Positions 36,995-45,702 of a DNA stretch of 64,000 nt are shown here, piece after piece (the stretch's first letter is position 1; each line of letters begins with the position of its first letter). The translations under genes were made by a program, and so were the position numbers. The stretch comes from Prevotella bivia DSM 20514. Its GTDB lineage: Bacteria; Bacteroidota; Bacteroidia; Bacteroidales; Bacteroidaceae. Under the pieces are notes generated by a model. The model searched no databases. It was not told the origin of the DNA and saw only the letters and a program-made list of their open reading frames with translations. Location of the stretch: the NCBI RefSeq assembly GCF_000262545.1, contig NZ_JH660660.1, positions 396,975 through 460,974 on the forward strand, read 5' to 3'.

Positions 36995-39913
36995 ATGAAC
37001 ACAAAAAGAGGAATTATTGGATTAGGATTGCTCGCTGCTGGTATCGCACCGATGTGGGCACAAGACATCAAGGGTGTTGTCATCGACCAAAAGTCGAAAG
37101 AGACACTCATCGGAGCGGTCATCACTGCCGTGCCTGGAAATGGAAGCAAGAATGCTACTCAAGAGAAGGATGGCATCAAGGCGGTGACTGACATCGACGG
37201 AAACTTCTCGCTCCAAAATCTCAAAGATGGTACTTATACCTTTTATATAAAATATGTAGGATACAAAACTCAAAAAATTGACGGGGTTCAATTGAAGGGC
37301 GGAAAGTGGATAGATGGAAAGGCTCTCGTTTCTTCGAAGGATACTTCCTCGAAGAATGATGCTTCGGAGAAAGCATTGCTAATCATCGCTTTGCAACCGG
37401 ATGAACAGCAGCTGATGGAGGTGACCGTTACCGCAGTGGAAAGGCGTAATACGGATGCGGCAATGATACAGGTGGCCAAAAACAGTCCCGTCATCGTGAG
37501 CAATGTTTCGGCACAGGAAATATCTAGAACTCAGGATACGAATGCGGGTGAGGTGATACGCCGAGTGCCAGGCGTGAGCCTCATCGACGATAAATTCGTG
37601 ATGGTTCGTGGTTTGTCGCAGCGTTATAACAATGTGTGGGTGAACGGAGGAGCAGTGCCTAGTTCAGAGGCTGATTCCAGGGCTTTCTCCTTCGACATTA
37701 TCCCAAGTTCGCAGATTGACAACCTTACCATCGTGAAGTCGCCAACGGCTGAATATCCCGCTGATTACTCAGGCGGTTTCATCATCGTCAACACCAAGGA
37801 GATTCCGGCAGAAAACAGTTTCAACATCGCCGTGGGCGGAAACTGGAATACATCTTCTGCCTTCAAGGACTTTTCTTACTCAAAAGGTTCCGGAACCGAT
37901 TTCCTAGGGTTCGACAATGGCCTGAGAAAACTGAATGGGGGCATCCATGCTGACTTGAATCCGCAGCTCGATGCCAACGGAAAACCGGTGGGCGATTATG
38001 CTACATCGCTCCTGGGCAACGGATTCAATAATGATTGGCTCATTAAGAACAAGAAGCCTTTGGGCGACTTGAAACTGGCGGCCAGCCTGAACCAGCGCTG
38101 GATGCTCGGCGGAAGAACACTCGGCATGCTCGCTGCCTTGAACTATACCAACGAATACCGCACCTACAAGAACATGGAGAACAACCTCTATGGCATCTAT
38201 GATGCAGCAAACGACAAGCCGAATTATCTTCGTCACTCTGTTGACGACCAGTATAATAATAACGTGAGACTCGGAGCAATGCTCAACTTCACATTCCTTT
38301 CCAAGGACGGCAACCACAAGTATCAGCTCAAGAACATCTTCAACCAGTTGGCTACCAGCCGATATACCTGGCGTGATGGCGTGAGCGCCCAGTCGAACCT
38401 GGAGCGAAGCGCAGAGTATTACTACCGCAGTAGAACTACATATAACGGTCAGCTTACCGGCAAGCACACCTTCACTAGCGATGCCCTTGACTGGAGCATC
38501 GGGTATGCGTATGCCAACCGCCATTTGCCTGACCGTCGTAGATATCTCATCGACGATGCTCTGGAATCGGGCGTTTATGCCTTGAGCACCGGCAACGACA
38601 TATCCCGCGAGTGGACTCAACTCGACGAACACATTCTCTCTCTTGGTGTAAATAACAAGCACCACTTCAAGTTTGGCAACTTTGAGCCAGACCTGAAGGT
38701 GGGTGCCTATGGAGAATATCGCAGCCGAGAATACCAGACCCGCAACTTCATCTACAACTGGAATGTTTCAGCTAATAACATACCATCCGACTTCCGCCAC
38801 AGCCATATCCCTACTCTGCTCTCCAGCGAGGCGAACATGGGTTACGACAAGCTGTATCTTCTGGAGGAAAAGCAGATGCGCAATAACTACCGCGGACACA
38901 ACACCTTAGGCGCAGGATACCTGGCGATGTCTCTCCCCTTTGGCAAACTCGGCATCCATGCCGGTGTCCGCTTCGAGCATAATGATATGGAGCTCATCTC
39001 CAATACCCGAGACTACGAGAAGAGTGAATCGAGCCGTCATTACAAGACCGATGATGTATTTCCATCTCTCAACACAACATATAAAATCAGCGACCAGCAT
39101 CAGGTGCGACTGTCGTATGGCCGCAGTATTAACCGCCCAGAATTCCGTGAAGTATCGTCGTCGGTGTATTACGATTTCGACCTTGCCAGTAATGTGCAGG
39201 GAAACACTGAGTTAAAGAACTGTTATGTCGATAACCTCGACCTGCGATATGAGTGGTATCCATCCCGTGGAGAGCTCATTTCGCTGGCAGTCTTCTACAA
39301 GCACTTCGATTCTCCTATCGAGTGGACCTACACGGTGGCAGGTGGCACAGACCTGATTTATTCTTACAAGAATGCGAAGAGTGCCAACAATTACGGTGTG
39401 GAGCTGGATATCAGAAAGAATCTCGGTTTCATAGGATTGAAGGACTTCAGCTGGTCGTTTAATGGTGCCTTCATCAAGAGCAAGGTGCAGTTTGAAAAGG
39501 GTTCGAAAGAAGAAAACAGACCGATGCAGGGGCAGTCGCCATACCTTATCAACACTGGCATCTTCTATAAGAACGAGCCATTGAAGATGGATATCGCCCT
39601 GCTCTACAACCGCATAGGCAAGCGAATCATCGGTGTGGGCAGAAGCGAAGGAAACACAGGCGATGACTCCAATTCTCGAGTGCCCCACAGCTACGAGATG
39701 CCTCGCAACACCATCGACTTCTCGCTGGCAAAGAAATTCGGAGACCATCTGGAGTTGAAGCTCAATGTAAGAGATCTTCTTGCAGAAAAGATATATTACA
39801 AGCAGTTTGCTGATGTAACGTATAGCGACGGAAGCAAGAAGCAGGTGGAAGAGATTTCAAGATGCTACAAGCCGGGCAGAAACATCGGTTTGCAGGCAAT
39901 CTATAAATTTTAG
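36995..39913 (+). CDS. TonB-dependent receptor (island-borne)
   Basis: 972 residues from the ATG at 36995; a start at 36932 would add 21 residues before a clear signal peptide (GLGLLAAGIAPMWAQ). A carboxypeptidase-D-like domain (IKGVVIDQKSKETLIGAV) spans about residues 22-115. The plug (about 150-270) includes GEVIRRVPGVSLIDDKFVMV and RGLSQRYNNVWVNGG, and the barrel ends QAIYKF. It belongs to the non-SusC TonB receptor type with a regulatory-like N-terminal domain. Codons are clearly more G/C-rich (GGC, ATC, CTC, AAC) than in the flanking operons. Paired with the beta-helix lipoprotein 62 bp downstream. Substrate unknown. Confidence 0.9.
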   Translation: MNTKRGIIGLGLLAAGIAPMWAQDIKGVVIDQKSKETLIGAVITAVPGNGSKNATQEKDGIKAVTDIDGNFSLQNLKDGTYTFYIKYVGYKTQKIDGVQLKGGKWIDGKALVSSKDTSSKNDASEKALLIIALQPDEQQLMEVTVTAVERRNTDAAMIQVAKNSPVIVSNVSAQEISRTQDTNAGEVIRRVPGVSLIDDKFVMVRGLSQRYNNVWVNGGAVPSSEADSRAFSFDIIPSSQIDNLTIVKSPTAEYPADYSGGFIIVNTKEIPAENSFNIAVGGNWNTSSAFKDFSYSKGSGTDFLGFDNGLRKLNGGIHADLNPQLDANGKPVGDYATSLLGNGFNNDWLIKNKKPLGDLKLAASLNQRWMLGGRTLGMLAALNYTNEYRTYKNMENNLYGIYDAANDKPNYLRHSVDDQYNNNVRLGAMLNFTFLSKDGNHKYQLKNIFNQLATSRYTWRDGVSAQSNLERSAEYYYRSRTTYNGQLTGKHTFTSDALDWSIGYAYANRHLPDRRRYLIDDALESGVYALSTGNDISREWTQLDEHILSLGVNNKHHFKFGNFEPDLKVGAYGEYRSREYQTRNFIYNWNVSANNIPSDFRHSHIPTLLSSEANMGYDKLYLLEEKQMRNNYRGHNTLGAGYLAMSLPFGKLGIHAGVRFEHNDMELISNTRDYEKSESSRHYKTDDVFPSLNTTYKISDQHQVRLSYGRSINRPEFREVSSSVYYDFDLASNVQGNTELKNCYVDNLDLRYEWYPSRGELISLAVFYKHFDSPIEWTYTVAGGTDLIYSYKNAKSANNYGVELDIRKNLGFIGLKDFSWSFNGAFIKSKVQFEKGSKEENRPMQGQSPYLINTGIFYKNEPLKMDIALLYNRIGKRIIGVGRSEGNTGDDSNSRVPHSYEMPRNTIDFSLAKKFGDHLELKLNVRDLLAEKIYYKQFADVTYSDGSKKQVEEISRCYKPGRNIGLQAIYKF

Positions 39914-39975
39914 AGACTATCCGTAGAATTTTAAGAAAGATAATATTAGATGTTTATTTAATAAAACAGGAAACA

Positions 39976-41505
39976 ATGATGAACAAGATGTATTTTTTAG
40001 GATGCATAGGCATCCTCGCAGCATCTGCCATGTTGAGCAGTTGCAGCAGTGACAATGACGATCCAACTCCTTCTCCAAACCCTGGATTAGAAGTAGTTTA
40101 CAAGTGGACAACCGATGGCGGTTTGAAGGCTTGCGACCACATTCTCTTCGGAACAGATGATAAGGAAAACGCCAGCGGTACACAGATTGGCAACGGCGAC
40201 CAGGAGTTCGTTTTCACAGGCAAGCAGACCTTAAAGAAAGGCACTTATCTCCTCAAGGGATGGGTATATATTGCAAATGGTGCTGAGCTTACCATCGAAC
40301 CTGGAACTATCATCAAGGGCGACAAGCAGACCAAGGCGGCACTCATCGCAGAGCGTGGCGGCAAGCTCATCGCCAAGGGTACAGCCACAGAGCCTATCGT
40401 CTTTACATCTGAAGAGGCTGTCGGCAGCAGAAAGCCTGGCGACTGGGGTGGCATCATCCTCTGCGGTAAGGCTAAGAACAACCAGACTGAGCAGCAGATA
40501 GAGGGTGGTCCTCGTACCAAACATGGTGGCGCAGATGATGCTGATAACTCAGGAGCCTTGAGCTATGTACGCATCGAGTTTGCCGGTTATCCATTCCAGA
40601 AGGATAAGGAAATCAACGGTTTGACCTTCGGTTCAGTAGGTTCTGGCACACAGATAGACCACGTACAGGTATCTTATTCCAATGATGATTCCTTCGAGTG
40701 GTTTGGTGGTACTGTGAATTGCAAGTATCTCGTAGCCTACAAGGGTTGGGATGATGATTTCGATACCGATAACGGTTTCTCTGGCAAGGTACAGTATGGT
40801 CTTTCACTGCGTGACAGCAAGATAGCCGATACCTCTCAGAGTAACGGCTTCGAGAGCGATAACTGCGCTGATGGTGCTACCGTGGCCCCTCGTACCAAGG
40901 CTACCTTCTCTAACATCACCTTCGTAGGTCCTAAGGTATTGGATTCTAAGTTCCAGAACACCACAGATTATATCAATGCCGGAGCATACAATCCAAACAA
41001 CGGTTCAGCCCTCGGCAAGTTCCAAGCTGCGATGCAGATTCGCCGTTCATCTAACCTCAACTGCATCAACTCGGTGGTCTTAGGCTGGCCTATCGGATTG
41101 ATCATCGATGGTGAGAAGGGAAATACTGTGAAGGATGCCAAGGACAAGAAGTTCAAGTTACAGAATGTATATTTTGCAGGCATGGATGCCATTGGTACTG
41201 ATGCCAACAAGATTTATGACGACTATCTCTATGATGCAGCCCAGAAGAAAGACATCGACAAGAATCAGAAGTCATACAGCAACACCTTCTTCTTCTCAGA
41301 GCCAAGTAACAAGTATTTTGACAGTTGGGCTTCATTGGTTGGCACAGATGGTTATACTCCTATCGCCGGCAGTCCGTTGCTTGGAGCCGCAAGTTTCGCT
41401 GGCTGGACAGGTTTCGACACAGTAACCTACATCGGAGCCTTCGATGGCAGCAACAACTGGATGAGCGGTTGGACCAACTTCGACCCTCAGAACACCAAGT
41501 ACTAG
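39976..41505 (+). CDS. Surface lipoprotein with beta-helix-like repeats
   Basis: 509 residues. Lipoprotein signal with Cys23 in LSSC, followed by acidic residues (SSDNDD) as in Bacteroidota surface-export signals. The body shows regular short turns of a right-handed beta-helix: YIANGAELTIEPGTIIKG, GGKLIAKGTATEPIVFTS, GDWGGIILCGKA, ALSYVRIEFAGY, QIDHVQVSYSNDDSFEWFGG. Many Asp/Glu clusters (KGWDDDFDTDNGF) suggest Ca2+ or another metal. It likely works with the TonB receptor as a substrate-binding or surface-processing partner. No catalytic motif recognised. Codon use matches the receptor, not the chromosome. Confidence 0.75.
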   Translation: MMNKMYFLGCIGILAASAMLSSCSSDNDDPTPSPNPGLEVVYKWTTDGGLKACDHILFGTDDKENASGTQIGNGDQEFVFTGKQTLKKGTYLLKGWVYIANGAELTIEPGTIIKGDKQTKAALIAERGGKLIAKGTATEPIVFTSEEAVGSRKPGDWGGIILCGKAKNNQTEQQIEGGPRTKHGGADDADNSGALSYVRIEFAGYPFQKDKEINGLTFGSVGSGTQIDHVQVSYSNDDSFEWFGGTVNCKYLVAYKGWDDDFDTDNGFSGKVQYGLSLRDSKIADTSQSNGFESDNCADGATVAPRTKATFSNITFVGPKVLDSKFQNTTDYINAGAYNPNNGSALGKFQAAMQIRRSSNLNCINSVVLGWPIGLIIDGEKGNTVKDAKDKKFKLQNVYFAGMDAIGTDANKIYDDYLYDAAQKKDIDKNQKSYSNTFFFSEPSNKYFDSWASLVGTDGYTPIAGSPLLGAASFAGWTGFDTVTYIGAFDGSNNWMSGWTNFDPQNTKY

Positions 41506-41577
41506 AAAAAGATTAGTACCGGAATAAGAATTAGAATAGCTAATTTCTATTTTGACTATAAGGTTTTCTTTTATTGG

Positions 41578-41609
41578 GCATGGCGCAGTGATTTGCGCCA
41601 TGCTTTTTT
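41578..41609 (+). terminator. Intrinsic terminator of the island operon
   Basis: GCATGGCGCA pairs perfectly with TGCGCCATGC around a six-base loop, followed by six T. Textbook rho-independent terminator. Confidence 0.92.
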
Positions 41610-41626
41610 GTATATATTTAGACTTA

Positions 41627-42829
41627 TAGCTCAAATTGCAGGATGTTTTTTTCGATGTTTTTTCGTTGAAGCAGATTACATATTGTACCTTTGGTTTGCA
41701 ATTTGAAGCGTAGTGAAGCTCTGCTGGGGAGCAACTTCATAAGAGGAATAGAACTGCGCAGATTGACAAGTATGGGCAGGAGTTGCTATCAACGCAGCTC
41801 CTGCTTTTTCATACTTAGAGATTCTGCTAATGCCAAGAAAAACCCAGAAATGAACCGCTTGCGGTTCTCCATTGTTAGTCCACTGTGGTTGTTTAAGTTC
41901 TTCTTTAAGTCAGTGAATGTGCCTTCAATCTTGTTGTTTGTATTCGGCATACCCTTGCACTCTTCTCGCTGATATGTAAAGAGGTAAGGAAGGTAAAACT
42001 CTAGACTGTTCATCGCCGACCTTAAACGCTGATGTGTGTAGTGCATCTTTCCGTCCTTATGCAGGCTCTTGTGGCTTATAGTATTCTTCCATTTCACTTT
42101 CCAGTCCTGGTAACTTTGCACAAAATCAGACTCATTACTTCTATGAAGTTTACCCACTAAATATTTCAGTTCTCTACTAGATAACATCTTAGGATTCAGG
42201 GTAAGATAGCGTTTGACAATCTGCTTCATATGAAATTGGCACATTTGTATGTGATAGCTTGAGAAGGTTTTAAACAAACTCTGCTTCCCATCTATAATAA
42301 TTCCCTCAATGGTATAGCCACGGCTCACGATGCTGCTCACTGCATCTTCATAGTCTTTTACGGTTTCGTTCTTCACAAAGGACATATACAAAGGGCAACC
42401 TGTAGCAGAATCAGGACCTAGCATAACACCAAAACCACGTCCCCAATAGGTAACGTCCAAATGAACAAAACCTCCTCCTGAAAGTGGGGGTTGCACCCAT
42501 TCTCGCTTGATGTTATGTAGTCTACGCTTGACAGTTGCGATGCTAATACCAAATCGTAACGATAACTCGGATATAGTTTGTTTTTCTTGTTGATATACTC
42601 GCCATAATTCGTCCTCAGATACATTACTACCAGACCGAAACTGAGTATGACAATCTTTACACAAATACAGTTGTTTTCCATGACGCACTCCGTTTTTCAC
42701 GGTGTGTTTACTCTTACATATTGGGCATTTTTTCTTGTTCATTATAACTTCGCTTTTTGGCTTTTCAAATACCAGCGAAGTTAGTGTTTATCGAACATTA
42801 AGCTATATTGCATCCTGCAAAATGAGCTA
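41627..42829 (-). mobile_element. IS256-family (zinc-binding variant) insertion sequence
   Basis: A 1203-bp element with 19-bp near-perfect inverted ends: TAGCTCAAATTGCAGGATG at 41627-41645 and the complement of TAGCTCATTTTGCAGGATG at 42811-42829. It encodes one intact transposase on the minus strand. No matching target duplication of 8-9 bp is visible. A further identical copy of the right end lies outside it at 42914-42932. Confidence 0.85.
41789..42742 (-). CDS. IS256-family transposase, variant zinc-binding type
   Basis: 317 residues. An N-terminal zinc ribbon (CPICKSKHTVKNG with a second pair LCKDC) is followed by a helix-turn-helix (TISELSLRFGISIATVKRRL). The DDE core follows: LDVTYWGRGFG, GIIIDGKQSLF and NNKIEGTFTDLKKN. 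It should cut and join the element ends at 41627 and 42829. The frame is intact and its length is normal, so the element may still be mobile. Confidence 0.85.
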   Translation of the reverse strand: MNKKKCPICKSKHTVKNGVRHGKQLYLCKDCHTQFRSGSNVSEDELWRVYQQEKQTISELSLRFGISIATVKRRLHNIKREWVQPPLSGGGFVHLDVTYWGRGFGVMLGPDSATGCPLYMSFVKNETVKDYEDAVSSIVSRGYTIEGIIIDGKQSLFKTFSSYHIQMCQFHMKQIVKRYLTLNPKMLSSRELKYLVGKLHRSNESDFVQSYQDWKVKWKNTISHKSLHKDGKMHYTHQRLRSAMNSLEFYLPYLFTYQREECKGMPNTNNKIEGTFTDLKKNLNNHSGLTMENRKRFISGFFLALAESLSMKKQELR

Positions 42830-42913
42830 TTGAACGATTTCAAAGGTCGAAATATCTCTGAAACGTTTGAATTGCTGAGAACACCAGTGGATATCGGTAG
42901 TTAAGGAGGATTC

Positions 42914-42932
42914 CATCCTGCAAAATGAGCTA
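42914..42932 (-). repeat. Extra copy of the IS256-variant right end
   Basis: CATCCTGCAAAATGAGCTA is identical to the outer end at 42811-42829, in the same orientation, 84 bp beyond the element. It is probably a remnant of an earlier insertion or of imprecise excision. Confidence 0.75.
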
Positions 42933-42944
42933 TAGGTCAATTTT

Positions 42945-42976
42945 TTTTCTATAAATGAAGGTTTTGCAGAAGTCTC
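42945..42976. repeat. Solo inverted copy of the IS5-element left end
   Basis: TTCTATAAATGAAGGTTTTG and the following CAGAAGTCTC are the reverse complement of the IS5 left end and its adjacent interior (35503-35534) with one mismatch (AGAAGTCTC for AGAGGTCTC). Together with 35503 it brackets the whole GC-rich island as a pair of outward ends. Confidence 0.8.
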
Positions 42977-43021
42977 AAGTTGATAGTTTTCTAGTATAAA
43001 CTGAAAATATATAAGAACTAA

Positions 43022-43053
43022 CTTGTAGGTTAAGAACAAAACAATTAATTTTG
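43022..43053 (+). promoter_or_regulatory. Promoter of the fucosidase operon
   Basis: CTTG (43022-43025, 3 of 4 bases of the -33 box), 20 bp, TAATTTTG (43046-43053). The leader is about 90 bases. The promoter lies just outside the island's right boundary. Confidence 0.7.
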
Positions 43054-43149
43054 CCATAGCAGTAGAGAACTATCTTTACGCCAAGACATATCCTAGGAGG
43101 AGGGTATATAATATTTTGTAATAATATAATTTTCTAAAACCTATAAATA

Positions 43150-44541
43150 ATGAAAACTTTTTTATTTTCGCATTTTAGTTTTTTAAAACGTTCAGCCCTA
43201 TTATTAGGAAGCTTGTTCCTTGGGCAAGTATTATCAGCCCAAACATCCTCAACACTTGAACCACCCGCTCCTCACGACTCGGCTTACTATGCTCGTATGC
43301 AATGGTTTGATAATGCCAAACTTGGTATTTTCATTCATTGGGGTATCTATGCTGTCGATGGAGTTTCGGAGAGTTGGTCGTTCTTTAATAATAATGTCCC
43401 TTACGACAAGTATATGGCGCAATCAAAGGGCTTTACTGCGAGCAATTACAATCCTGCCGAATGGGCAGACTTAATCAAGGAGAGTGGTGCGCAATACACA
43501 GTAATTACAACTAAGCATCATGACGGTATGGCACTTTGGAACACAAAACAAAGTAAACTTAATGTGGTGAAACAAACACCAGCCAAGCGCGATCTTATTA
43601 CCCCTTTTGCAGAGGAAGTGCGTAAACGTGGTATTCATTTGGGTACTTATTACTCACTTCTTGACTGGAGTCATCCTGATTATCCTAACCATACTAGAAC
43701 GAGTGTGCGCTATGACATAAAGAAGGATCCTGCTCGTTGGCAGAAGTTCTGCAAGTTTAATATGGCAGAATTGAATGAGGTTAACACCAATTGGAAGCCT
43801 GATCTCATTTGGTTTGATGGTGATTGGGAGCAGACAGCAGAGACATGGAATGCTCCAAGCGTGATTAAGATGTTGCGTAAGACAAATCCTAATGTGATTA
43901 TCAACTCTCGTATTCAGGGCTATGGCGACTATGCCACACCAGAGATCGGTGCGCCAGTGGTACGCCCAAAGGCTCGTTATTGGGAGTTATGTTATACTAT
44001 CAACGACTCATGGGGTTATCAACAAGGTGATACCAACTTTAAGTCGAAACAGTTCTTGCTCACTACTTTTGTTGATTGTTTGAGTAAGGGCGGAAATCTT
44101 TTGCTCGATATTACACCAAAGGCTGATGGCACCATACCACAAGAAAATATAGATGTTTTGAAGGCTTTCGGTCGTTGGACGAAGAAACACGCTGAGGCTA
44201 TTTATAATACTCGTGCTGGTGTGCCGGGCGATTATTTCATTGGTTACACTACAGTAAACCCACAAAAAACAACACTTTATCTCTATTTACCTTACAAACC
44301 AGTAGAAAAGGTAATGGTAAAGGGTATTGTGAACAATATTAAGGATATACGTGTAGTAGGTCAGACGGAAAAGCCTACTTATACCTTATATAATAAGTTG
44401 TCGTGGAGTGAGGTGCCGGGTGTTCTTTATATTGATGTGCCAGAACGTTTGCTAGATGAGAATATCACAGTATTGGCTCTCGATCTTGAAGGCGAACTAA
44501 AAGTATATCAAGGCGAAGGGCAGGTAGTAACAGCTAACTAA
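43150..44541 (+). CDS. GH29 alpha-L-fucosidase, exported
   Basis: 463 residues with a signal peptide (cleavage near LSAQ, residue 30). The family 29 fold begins MQWFDNAKLGIFIHWGIYAV with the conserved HWG; YTVITTKHHDGMALW carries the substrate-contact HHDG. LIWFDGDWE holds the probable nucleophile D223. It removes terminal L-fucose from host or plant glycans in the periplasm or at the surface. It is first gene of a four-gene operon. The C-terminal part (about 350-455) looks like a beta-sandwich. Confidence 0.93.
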   Translation: MKTFLFSHFSFLKRSALLLGSLFLGQVLSAQTSSTLEPPAPHDSAYYARMQWFDNAKLGIFIHWGIYAVDGVSESWSFFNNNVPYDKYMAQSKGFTASNYNPAEWADLIKESGAQYTVITTKHHDGMALWNTKQSKLNVVKQTPAKRDLITPFAEEVRKRGIHLGTYYSLLDWSHPDYPNHTRTSVRYDIKKDPARWQKFCKFNMAELNEVNTNWKPDLIWFDGDWEQTAETWNAPSVIKMLRKTNPNVIINSRIQGYGDYATPEIGAPVVRPKARYWELCYTINDSWGYQQGDTNFKSKQFLLTTFVDCLSKGGNLLLDITPKADGTIPQENIDVLKAFGRWTKKHAEAIYNTRAGVPGDYFIGYTTVNPQKTTLYLYLPYKPVEKVMVKGIVNNIKDIRVVGQTEKPTYTLYNKLSWSEVPGVLYIDVPERLLDENITVLALDLEGELKVYQGEGQVVTAN

Positions 44542-44579
44542 CTATCCCTTATCGTCTTTATTCTCTCTTACTTTTTTAA

Positions 44580-45686
44580 ATGAAAAAATCTCTTTTATAC
44601 ATAGCCTTCTTAGCTTTCCCGCTAGCTTTACTAGCGCAAAAGCAGGGTTTACGACAAAAATATAAAGCCTTTCTAACACCGCCCAAACGTTATGTGTGTT
44701 ATCGAACATCGGAAAAGATAACCATTGATGGTAAAGGCGATGAGCAAAGTTGGCAGTTGGCTAAGTCTACGGAAAACTTTGAAGACATCTCTGGTGAGGG
44801 ACATCCAAAGCCTTATTATCCCACAAATGCAAAGATGTTGTGGGATAATGATTATCTCTATGTATTAGGCAATATTACCGATCCCGACCTTGCGGCTCAA
44901 CTGCAACAGCGCGATACCATAGTGTATCATGACAACGACTTTGAAATTTTTATCGATCCTACTGGTGATGGGCATAATTATTTCGAGATAGAAGTCAACC
45001 TGTTGGGAACAATTTTTGATCTTTCGCTAGAAAAACCTTATCGTGCGCCTTCTCGTGGCTTTATCCAATTTCAGTGGAATTGCCCAGGATTGCAATGCGC
45101 TATTCATCTTGATGGCACATTGAACAATCCAAACGACCGAGACAAAGGTTGGACTGTAGAGATGGCGATCCCACGTAAGGCAATAGCTGCCGAATTTGAT
45201 AACTATCTAAAGGCTGGTAGGGTACTCCGCATAGGCTTCTCTCGTGTGGAGTGGCATCGTGATTATGATGTAAAAACAGGACTTTATTTAAAACGTAAAG
45301 ACACAAAAGGTAAGACATTGCCAGAGGATAACTGGACGTGGGGAGCTACAGGAATGGTGGCTATGCACATGCCAGAACGTTGGGGGTATGTTTACCTTTC
45401 GTCAGTGGTAGTAGGAGAAGGTACAGACACTGTAAAGCTTCCTTATGATGAGAATATGTATCGTTTTATGTGGATGATATTCTATGCACAAGAAGAATAT
45501 TTCGCTAAAAATCATCATTATGCGAAAAATTATGCAGCGCTAGGACTTACTATTACCGATCGTGAGTTGGCGGCAGGATATAAGTTTACGTTAGAAACTA
45601 CCACTTATACTTATGAATTGTCAGCTCAGCGTGATGGTGTAAGCTATGTTATCAATCAAGATGGAAAGTTTTTCAAGCGACAATAA
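44580..45686 (+). CDS. Exported carbohydrate-binding (CBM9-like) protein
   Basis: 368 residues with a signal peptide (near LLAQ, residue 20). The middle (about 45-230) has the family 9 carbohydrate-binding pattern: KITIDGKGDEQSWQLAKST, AKMLWDNDYLYVLGNITDPD, HDNDFEIFIDPTGDGHNYFE and GWTVEMAIPRKAI. These modules bind sugar chain ends; no catalytic site is visible. It starts 39 bp after the fucosidase and precedes the GHL10-like gene by 17 bp. Confidence 0.82.
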   Translation: MKKSLLYIAFLAFPLALLAQKQGLRQKYKAFLTPPKRYVCYRTSEKITIDGKGDEQSWQLAKSTENFEDISGEGHPKPYYPTNAKMLWDNDYLYVLGNITDPDLAAQLQQRDTIVYHDNDFEIFIDPTGDGHNYFEIEVNLLGTIFDLSLEKPYRAPSRGFIQFQWNCPGLQCAIHLDGTLNNPNDRDKGWTVEMAIPRKAIAAEFDNYLKAGRVLRIGFSRVEWHRDYDVKTGLYLKRKDTKGKTLPEDNWTWGATGMVAMHMPERWGYVYLSSVVVGEGTDTVKLPYDENMYRFMWMIFYAQEEYFAKNHHYAKNYAALGLTITDRELAAGYKFTLETTTYTYELSAQRDGVSYVINQDGKFFKRQ

Positions 45687-45702
45687 CTAAAATAAATACA
45701 AA

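Noticed and set aside
37904..38665. 253-codon minus-strand open frame inside the island TonB receptor
   Set aside because: It is the shadow of a GC-richer coding sequence; the plus-strand frame has clear receptor domains and the minus-strand product has none.
41691..41788. Small gene between the IS256-variant left end and its transposase
   Set aside because: The plus-strand frame here is antisense to the transposase 3' end and continues into it; no start signals or family resemblance.
43022..43150. Riboswitch before the fucosidase operon
   Set aside because: The leader is short (about 90 bases) and shows no strong pairing or terminator.
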